Assembly (NCBI GenBank): GCA_001599595.1
Contig: BCHH01000009.1
Location: 2,318,487-2,382,486 of the forward strand
Source of the DNA: Beverwykella pulmonaria
Taxonomy: Eukaryota > Ascomycota > Dothideomycetes > Pleosporales > Melanommataceae
Length of the DNA: 64,000 bases
Direction: 5' to 3'
This document shows, one piece after another, positions 56,311 to 64,000 of the stretch. The position numbers were made by a program, and so were the translations under genes. How positions within the stretch are numbered: position 1 is the stretch's first letter; each line of letters begins with the position of its first letter. The notes beneath the pieces were generated by a model, which had not been told where the DNA came from, ran no database searches, and worked only from the letters and a program-made list of their open reading frames with translations.

Positions 56311-57079
56311 TCAGAGCCAAGCCCACGTGACGGGAACTCTCCCTAAGTCAGGATCTGCAAGTTTCTTGAACATGGCAGGACTGACATCAAGGTCCGTCGG
56401 CTGGCAGCCGGTGCCTGTTATAGGGTCAGCATTGGAAGCACAGAAGGTGCATATAGAAGGAGCACGAACATCGGTCTACCACAGTCACATCAATGCTGAC
56501 GGTCTTCCCGTCTTTGACTCTTTGCGCTCTGATTTTCCTTCCGCACAGGGGATTCTTATTAGGGTCACTCCCTGTCTGCATTGCGTCAAAGGTGTAATGC
56601 GATATGGCGACAATCGCGTCGTTGTCGGTGGAAACGATGCCGCAGGCACCCATCCCCGTTCCATAATAGGTTAGATCTCCCGTGTATGTTTGCGCGCCGT
56701 TTGGGAGAGGCAGATTTCGGTCCCTATGGGAAGTCAGTCAGACCTGATGCAGCAATGGTAAAATGGGTGGGGCGTACTTTGACTTTTTGCTTAGCCCAAC
56801 AGCAAGTCCGACGATGAGCGCAAGGAGGAGCAGGAATATGACACCAATTGCGATGAGTAGCGTGCGGCGACTGCGGCCAAAGTATCGTTTGTGAGGCGGG
56901 AGGACGCGATCAAAGCGATCCGACACTGCCCACCCCGTTGCGGACCCTCCAATTGCTCCAAAGCGAAGGCGCGTCTTTTTGCTTTTTCCCTCCTCGGGAA
57001 TTTCCCAATCGGACCCGCTGTAGCCGGCCGGGTGCGCAGGTAGAGGCTCCTTTGGCAGATCGAGGGCGGTGGTGTCCAT
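56311..57079 (-). CDS. Membrane-anchored double-psi beta-barrel (RlpA/expansin-like) protein
   Basis: Three exons, complement(56311-56414, 56470-56723, 56778-57079), encode 219 aa; introns are 55 and 54 nt. Residues 1-72 are cytosolic with basic residues before a long membrane segment (73-96, LLIAIGVIFLLLLALIVGLA). The outside domain has the double-psi barrel pattern: GDLTYYGTGMGACG, SHYTFDAM, LCGRKIRA, VTVVDRCTGC and DVSPAMFKKLADPDLGRVPVTWAWL split across the last junction. Fungal relatives are secreted cell-wall or plant-interaction proteins; the membrane anchor marks this subgroup. Enzyme activity is not established. Confidence 0.88.
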
Positions 57080-57579
57080 GGCGTTATGGTAGGTACAGTC
57101 ATGCGCGTAGGCGTGAGTTAAGGTTACGAACAGAAGGATAATTAGAGATCATAGGAATGAAAGACTATATCATGTCGCTAAACGAATGAGTGCCGAGCGA
57201 TTGAGCCGTCGGCGTGCATGTATGATGCAATTGTGGAGGCGTAGTGGTGGTGTTGAGTCGTGAGTCTGGGGAAAGGGGCGTGCGCTTAGAGCCATCATCG
57301 CGGCGATGGTTCGGAGATAGATGCGGGCATCATCTCTGGGCTCGGTCCTGCTTTCCCACCGTGGACGTTCACCTCACCGCAAGCACCAACACCACGCCAC
57401 ATTCTTCTTCGTGTCTGTCTCACCAAATCCCGCCCCCCTTTCTCTACTGGGGCGTCCACATCTGTACACAAACAGGCAACGCTCTTCTCATTTCTGACCA
57501 CAGATAGAAGCTGTAGCCACGCCACTCACCTCCTCGGAACGGCTTCCGAACTGCCCGCGTCGCGTTGGCCTTGCTCGCC
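57080..57579. promoter_or_regulatory. Divergent promoter, DPBB protein / CUE protein
   Basis: 500 bp between divergent start codons; no gene fits. Confidence 0.45.
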
Positions 57580-58243
57580 ATGGCAGAACAGACGCTGAAC
57601 ATACCGCAGCTACTCGTGTTCATCATCGTATCTATCCTGGCCATTCGATGGTACCTGGCAAAGCCCGCCGCAACAAGCACGCGACCTGTGGGCGCGAACC
57701 GAGCAGTGCGGATAAACCCAGCACACATCGACCAGATCGCCAACATGTTCCCGCAGCTGAACCGGAGAGACATTGCGTGGGATCTGCAAAGAAACGGAGG
57801 GAATGTGACTGCGACGACAGAGAGAGTGCTAAGTGGACGCGGGCTTGACTCGGTGAGTGTCCTCAACCTGCGAACTCCTTACAGTGGTTGCCCATGAGAG
57901 ACTTCCCAGGCATATACCGACCCTGACTTTATGCTAATACGCAATTCAGCCTCCTCCATCCTTCAATCCTCCAGTCCCGCGACCGGCTCCCACCTCCCGA
58001 ACAGCAACACCCGTTGCCAAACCGGCACAACCTGATTTGATAACACGGTATAACCTTTCGTCCAAGCTTGCGAGCAACTCCGGAACCACCACACCGGAAG
58101 AGCTGCCGAAACAGAAGGCGTGGTCCCAGGACAGAACCGAGAGACAGGCGAATCTGCAACGGAGGCGCGAAGAGATGATTCTTGCCGCACGGAGGAAGCT
58201 CGAAGAGAAAGAGAAGGCCAAGGCATCGGGGGCATCGACATGA
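57580..58243 (+). CDS. CUE-domain ER membrane protein (Cue1-like)
   Basis: Two exons, 57580-57852 and 57950-58243, encode 188 aa; the 97 nt intron has a GCTAATAC branch. One N-terminal membrane segment (residues 11-26) is followed by a CUE domain (about 47-91) with the hallmark MFPQ and a later R-V-L pattern. A Pro-rich linker leads to a charged C-terminal helix (RQANLQRRREEMILAARRK) like the Ubc7-binding helix of yeast Cue1. Cue1 recruits Ubc7 to the ER membrane for protein degradation. The start has a perfect GCCATGG context. Confidence 0.85.
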
Positions 58244-59081
58244 CCAGGGTAAACAGGGTAGGAAGGACGGTATACCTATACCAGATCATATTTGACAGCA
58301 TTGCCAAGCGCGCATTTAAACCCAGTCACACAATGCAGTATAGAGTCTCACTTTCTTCATGCTCCTCCACTTATGCTCCTTTTGTCTTCTACCCTCCAGC
58401 ACTCCTTCTGTTGGCTTTCCAAGGTCAGCTCAACAACAATAAGGGGGACCCGGGGGCATCGTAGCCCGTTCGCAAATGATCTCGAAGAACAACACGTTAG
58501 CAGATTTGAAGCATGCAGTGGAGACAGGATGTTGCATGTGTGGAAGAACGAAGGAAGTCGCTCCCTGCGCGTATAGTCATCTTCTGCGCGTTGCTCCGTC
58601 GTTCAATGTCACTAGTGCTTAGAGCCACCTAGACAGCACGCGATATGTTATCTTGAATTGACTCGGCGTTCTCGACGTCGACTCTAAGAATTCTCGACAA
58701 CCACTCTGCAATCGCAAATGGATGGACTCAATGCACGAGACTCCCGTGGGGTCGGGCCGACACACGGAAAAGCGGCCCCGCGGGGATCTCCACACCTCTC
58801 CCTTCTCCGATATGCTGGGGAAAGCCAATGAACAAGGAAACCCATCTGTTGAGAAAAATCGACTGACGCATGTGAGTTAAGGGTGGAATCAATGACGTTG
58901 GAAGGCACGCCGATCGCGGGAATCTGCATCAAGAATGCTTCTATCACAACAAGGAAGCTTGGGTATTTATACTGGAGCTTACCCGTCAAGAAAGGTCTTT
59001 TGTTCACTCAACCCTTCCCCAATGCCCATCATTTGAATCAAACCCCATTAGACTTGAATAGATAGTACCGCATTATTCCTC
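58244..59081. other. Gene-free stretch, promoter of the transporter
   Basis: 838 bp. A TATTTATA box-like sequence occurs near 58964-58971, about 110 bp upstream of the next start codon. No supported gene. Confidence 0.45.
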
Positions 59082-60772
59082 ATGGGTTGCCTTCCAGAAT
59101 TCAGAGGGCGCACCCTCTACCTCCTGATGAAAATAGTCTGCGGTGTCTCCTTCATGATGTACGGCGTGAGTTCAACACTCCTTCTCCCTTCTCTCTTTCA
59201 CCTCCCCACTAAATCTGATCCAGTATGACGCTGGAGTGCTCGGCGGTGTCCTTCTTCATCCCCCGTTTCTCAGCGCCATTGGTAATCCAAAGGACGTCTG
59301 GACCATCCCTATGATAACCGCCAGTTACGACCTAGCTGCCTGCGTGACTGCCGTGGGCATCGCATTCTTCACCTTCAACATCGGCCGTCGCGGGACTATC
59401 ATCATGGGCAACATCGCAGCGGTCATCGGCTCCGTCATTCAAGCCTCTTCCTACTCAGTCTCGCAGCTCATCGTCGGCCGCCTCTGCACCGGATTCGCCA
59501 TTGGGGCTATCAGTTCTGCAGTCCCAACATACTTGAGCGAGACGGGGATTGAGATTGGAGACCGAGGTCCGGCGAACGCATTCAATGCGATACTTCTTAT
59601 CTCTGGAGTTCCACTTGCGTACTGGATCGATTATGGCTTCACAAAAATGTATAGCCAGGCTAGCTGGCGCGTGCCCATCATTTTTCAGTGCTTGTTTGCG
59701 TTCTTTTCTGGAGGTGTCATGTGGTTCCTGCCTGGTATATCTCTTCCCTTCCTCCACCTTCTTCAAGAAGAAGTTGCTGACATGATACAGATACTCCGCG
59801 GTGGTACTACGCTCGGAACCGTTTCGAAGAAGGCGATGCCGTCCTCGCAAAGCTCAACGACTTACCTATCGACTCGGAGAATGTCCAAAATACAAGACGC
59901 GAGATCCTCGCCGCTATCGACGCTGAACTAGAGGCAAATTCGAGTCTGCAGTGGAAACACTTTCTTACCTTGGGCATCACGGATCATTCGCGGATGAAGA
60001 TCGTGCGGCGACTGTGTATATGCTTTTGGCTTCCCATGATTCGCGAGTTGATGGGCTCAAGTTTGATCGCGTACTACAGTATATCCACTCTCCCCGCTAT
60101 GCTCCTGGAGTATACTAATCCCTTTTTCTAGGCTCCGTAATCCTCTCTAGCGTCGCCGAGCCGCGCCTCGTCTCCCTTCTTTCCGGCGTGCTAAGCACCT
60201 TCTTCGCCCTCGGTTGCGTCCCACTGTATGTCACCATTGAGCGGGTCGGCCGGCGCTCAGTTCTTCTTTACGGCGCCCTCACCATGACGGTACTGATAAC
60301 CATCTTCACTGTCCTAGTTGCCATTCCCTCAACCACATCCACTCGCTGGGCCGCCGTCGGTGTAATCTTCATGTTCCTCTTCGTCTTTGGCTACGCCTGG
60401 CAGGGTGCTGTTTGGCTTTATTGCGCCGAAATCGCACCACTCGAGTACCGACACGTCGGCGGCGCCGCAACAGCTTTTGGCGAGTGGCTCATGACGTTTA
60501 TCACTGTTTTTGCAGGCCCAATTGGATTCGAGCAGATTGGGTGGTATTTTTGGCTGTGGGTTATTGTGGGGAATGTAGTCGCAGTTGTGTTTGTGTTTTT
60601 GCTTTGTCCTGAAACGGGCGGGAAAACATTAGAGCAGGTGGATTATTTGTTTGTGGGGAGTGGGTTTGCAGGGTTGAGAAAGACCTTTGTCACGGGCGAT
60701 GAGATGGTGATGGAATGGAAGGAGAAGGATGGGGTTGAGATGAAGGAAGTTGCCGTCCCGTGCGAGTCGTAG
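59082..60772 (+). CDS. MFS sugar transporter
   Basis: Four exons, 59082-59165, 59224-59734, 59791-60078 and 60132-60772, encode 507 aa; introns are 53-58 nt. Twelve membrane segments and sugar-porter signatures are visible: YDAGVLGGVL in helix 1, GRRGTIIMGN, the mid-loop PDTPRWYYAR (PESPRWL type), ERVGRRSVLLYG, and PETGGKTLEQVDYLF at the end. The subfamily's usual hexose-specific residues could not be assigned, so the substrate is open. It is the last confident large gene of the window. Confidence 0.9.
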
Positions 60773-62592
60773 TATGATAGCCTGATTTTCAGTCACGTGG
60801 TTACGCGTAACGGCACCGCCTAAGCACAACTTTTACGGTCGCGCTTTTCCCATGCACTTTCATGTCAGTATCTCGCCGCTTCTACGACCTGGCTCTGCTG
60901 TTCAAGTACTGCTCCGTACCGCTCGGCTTCACTGAAGATGAGACTGACAACAGTGCACCCATGAGCGCAAGTGCGAGTTCAAATGCAGAGAAATCTAGGG
61001 CGGAGCAAGTGATTGAGTTACTACTCTCCGAGAAAATGCGAGAGCTAGATCTATCCGCCACCTCTCTGTCAAGATGCCTCGTGTGCCCAGGTTCTTCGAT
61101 CCCCACAATGACGACTTGATCATCGAACTTCTGAGGTCAATACACGACCTTGAGACCATGTCGTGGGTTTGATGCTTTTGATCCCATTCTATATGTATGC
61201 TCGGCCTCACACTTCTGTTTATTCACTTGTGATAGCCCATTGTACACTCACACCCCTGCCATCGACGTCTTTCGAGCCCTCTGGTCAATGGCCCAAGTCC
61301 AGCTCTGCCTGGCTTACTCCAACCCCTAGCGAGGCTGTACCATATGTTCATATCACAAAACCAAACTCCAGAAACTGCACGACAACTATCCCACCCTAAT
61401 TTGACTGTCACTTTATGGAAATCATTCGCGAACGAGGAGATGACCTTCTAGAAAACTGGAATAGTTGTCGAGAACGTCACTCAGCATGAGTGAGAATGTT
61501 TTCGCACTCACTAATAGATGTGCAGCATGGTACCCTGAGCTCGGAACATCTGTGACTCCCCCGCAACAGATAACCCATGCTCTTCATCATCAACAGGACA
61601 TATACTAATAGGTGGGGCGTTGCTTGGGATCATTCCTGGTCTCTCCGATGTCCATCTGGCCTCGCATACAAATATCTTTTTCCTGAAGATTGGCCAGGCA
61701 TACAAGTGTCATGCTAACACGATATCGAAACCCAATCTTCTGCTATGTTGAACTAGATCCTCTCAGCCGACTCCATTGTGGAGCTTAAAAAAATTTTAAC
61801 GGAGAATTTCTGGTGCTGGAGGATTTTACACTATGGTTCAACTTCGGCATACATAAGTACGCCCACTCAGAGGATGCCCCAAATCTATTGATGACCGAGG
61901 CACATAGCAGCATAATGTTTGAAATGTAGAAATGGGGCGATGCTGAGCTGACGACTGATTTAACAAAAGCCGTTATTTATAACAAGGGGTGCTCGTGCCT
62001 GGTTCCGATTTTGCTTTTCCAGATACCAAAGGAGTCAATTCTCCTGATTGTTTCCAATTAGGCGCGGATGTTGATTTGGTTGGCGTGTTTTTAGAATCGG
62101 ACTAGATTGATCTAAAGCGCCGAAAGAAGGTGCGGGGAACCCCAAAAGGTATTCTGCACTATGGCTAGTGTTCAGGGGTACCAGTATAGATATAAGCGGC
62201 TAATATGCAATACCTCCGCACCCTGCAACTTTCCTTACTTCCAAAAGCTTATCTAGAGGAATTTTACAGAACGACGTTGCAGAAGGGCCGAAGACTCCAT
62301 TTGGAGAAAGTGGGAACTTTGCGAATTCCAAATTGTGTAAACATGCTCGTTATTTGGATCTATGTCCGGCCTCCCCATGAACTATTTGTCTGGATTTGCA
62401 ACGTATGTTGTTCCTTGTATACAAAAAAGATATATAAGGACTCTGGCGACGAGAGGAAACGGTTTGCTTCTTCATAATCTCATCTCATCATCCTTATCCT
62501 GTACCATCATTATCCTACTTCAATATATTCATTTTCTTCGGATTGATACTCCAAATTTTCCTTCGTCCTATCGTGAATCATCAGCTTCGAAA
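60773..62592. other. Long intergenic stretch
   Basis: 1.8 kb. A plus-strand frame at 60862-61119 and another at 61163-61399 have no family motifs. Between 61700 and 62592 the sequence is AT-rich without coding signs. Confidence 0.4.
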
Positions 62593-62930
62593 ATGATCTT
62601 CAACATCGCGACCGCCACCTGTTTCCTCCTTGGGCTTGTTCAAGCCGTCCCAGCGCCGATTGAGGCACGTGCAGACGCAAACTGCCCTCCTCTTGCACCT
62701 TACCTTATGAGCTTCGACCCGACTAACGCGTGGTACCACATTTGCACCGCATATGACTCCCAATGGGTACGTTTCGAGGATCCCTAGCCATCGAGCTAGA
62801 GATTATAATCAACTTTCCACTGACATTACAACTCCAGGCAAATGCCTGCAACAGAGGGACCGGACCTGACCCCATCCCAGGACAAAAGCCATATCGCCCC
62901 TGTACCGATGTCTTCTTCCAGTTGCAGTAA
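62593..62930 (+). CDS. Small secreted cysteine-containing protein (effector-like)
   Basis: Two exons, 62593-62766 and 62838-62930, encode 88 aa; the 71 nt intron keeps frame. A signal peptide (residues 1-18, cut after VQA) precedes a mature chain with four cysteines (ANCPP, HICTAY, NACNR, RPCTD), compatible with two disulfides. No family was recognised. Size, secretion and Cys count fit fungal effector-type or antimicrobial small proteins. It sits beside TE-derived sequence. Confidence 0.72.
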
Positions 62931-63309
62931 ATGAATGTTTTCGGCGGATGTTCTTGAGGTCACCTGAAATTGTTAGCGACGCTTTTCACGTGAGCATTAT
63001 TATATCGTTCAACAATCCTCTCCAAAGGATCAAGCTCGGGTGTAATGGAATGAAGGTGATTTAGGGTATTCTTTCAACCTCTTCAAGGTGTAGCCAATAG
63101 CACGGATGCTTAATTACTTGGTAGTCGCACCTGGTCCACGATTGCCTCAGCCTGTCTCAGCTTGATATGACCTTGCAGATTGCTGTAATCTTAAACGCAA
63201 GATGCAGCCACAAAGTGATAAGAATCTTTAAATGGACCCCAGAGTCTCTTTCTTGCCGGTTATCCTCCCCATGTAAACAGGAAAGGATCGCACGCACTTA
63301 GCTCCTCGA
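62931..63309. other. AT-rich gene-free stretch
   Basis: 379 bp without supported genes. Confidence 0.45.
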
Positions 63310-63612
63310 GCACACATAACAGTATCATCAATTTGATAAAGCAGTTTCAATTCCTACCAAGTTTGTGGGTTAACCCCCAGCATTAGCAAAAAAATCTCCT
63401 TAATAAATCACTTAATACCGTATATGGTAGCAACGATTTAATTAAGACGCTGCGTGAAGAAGAAACAGCGTAGGCGGGTTGAAGGTGTTTTATCAGGGCC
63501 AAGGCCCGCGTACTTGGAGGTTGTGGAAATAGTATTTTCTAAACCCCCATATAGCTGCCGGCTTATACGATAGCAGTTGTTGGTGGCTGGTGTTACCGAG
63601 GTTACCGTAACA
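63310..63612. repeat. Damaged LTR related to the left-end gypsy LTR
   Basis: Blocks GACGCTGCGTGAAG (63446), GGGCCAAGGCCCGCGTACTTGG (63497) and GGTTACCGTAACA (63600-63612) match, in the same order and strand, GACGTTGCGTAAGG, GGGCCAAGCC...GGGACTT and GGTTACCGTGACA of the LTR at 2215-2721. Differences are largely C/T and G/A. The left end is approximate. No element body is seen, so it is probably a solo LTR. Confidence 0.45.
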
Positions 63613-64000
63613 TAAACCTGTAAGAAGGGTTTGTTGATAGTAGAGAGCAGACTTATGTATTGGCATCAAAGAGTCTAAAATCTGTCCTGTTCCCTTGAGC
63701 CTCTCGCCCCCTTTGATGTTCTTCGCTTTGCCAGTGCTTGGCCGGTGCCAAGCCTGCGTGGGACAAGTATCCTTACAATCTTAGTGTAGCTGATATAGAG
63801 CCTACTCATCCTATCATTGCCTCCCCGCATCTACGATAGTGAAGGCCGTGCTTGTCATCACAATATCGCAGAATTGTACAACCTGGAGCCGAATTGATTG
63901 CTTGATGAGGTTGTTGACAGTTGATGATTGAGGCTCCGAGGCATCCTGAGATCGAGAACTCTGCCTGAGGAGCTTAGCGGCCTAACCAAATATAGAACAA
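63613..64000. other. TE-associated tail of the window
   Basis: 388 bp. A GTGCCAAGCCTGCGTGGGACAAGT stretch at 63745 again resembles the left LTR. No gene was seen. Confidence 0.35.

Noticed and set aside
60862..61410. Plus-strand frames after the sugar transporter
   Set aside because: No motif, signal peptide or splice support; a lone DDLIIELLRSIHDLE segment is not enough for a family.

Overview
The window is nuclear DNA of a filamentous ascomycete (Pezizomycotina), most likely a Dothideomycete/Pleosporales-type genome. Four observations support this. Genes are compact with 43-100 nt GT...AG introns and CTRAY-like branch points. The gene content is typical (UstYa-like oxidase, DUF6594, mannitol-1-phosphate dehydrogenase, ML-domain protein, Nur1, Zn2Cys6 factor, HPPK-DHPS). 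Small cysteine-containing secreted genes are present. The retrotransposons carry C-to-T / G-to-A damage of the RIP (repeat-induced point mutation) type. The species cannot be named from sequence alone.

Layout. 1-5446 is a TE block: a Ty3/gypsy element on the minus strand (gag-protease plus a ~500 bp LTR, cut by the window edge) abutting a LINE (reverse transcriptase-RNase H, plus strand) that ends in a CAA-repeat tail; both are riddled with CpA-to-TpA damage. 5.6-13.6 kb holds a UstYa-like oxidase, a GNAT acetyltransferase, a nitronate monooxygenase divergent from HPPK-DHPS (fol1), and a decayed alpha/beta-hydrolase. 15-23 kb holds a coiled-coil/F-box-like unknown, a secreted astacin-like protein with an altered zinc motif, and a divergent pair of paralogues built from an undescribed repeat. 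23.7-32 kb is housekeeping: GH47 mannosidase, two tiny divergent membrane proteins, the choline-transporter-like pns1, and mannitol-1-phosphate dehydrogenase. 33.9-38.7 kb has an NRPS-like adenylation pseudogene, an isochorismatase-like hydrolase and a divergent Zn2Cys6 regulator. 39.9-47 kb is an accessory zone: an acylated Gly/His/Asp-rich protein, a DUF6594 membrane protein, a 510 bp MITE with perfect 39 bp inverted repeats, a retropepsin-fold gene with a polyQ tail, two solo LTRs with target-site duplications, and a broken beta-lactamase-like gene whose splice donor was hit by one of the LTRs. 48-60.8 kb is again mostly conserved genes: npc2-like, vma7, nur1, an RBR ubiquitin ligase, a membrane-anchored double-psi beta-barrel protein, a CUE protein and a sugar transporter. 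62.6 kb encodes a small secreted protein. 63.3-63.6 kb is a damaged LTR related to the one at the left end.

Gene models were built by hand: every multi-exon model keeps frame across all junctions and has GT...AG introns. Gene-free stretches over about 300 bp are listed. No tRNA, rRNA or CRISPR was recognised.
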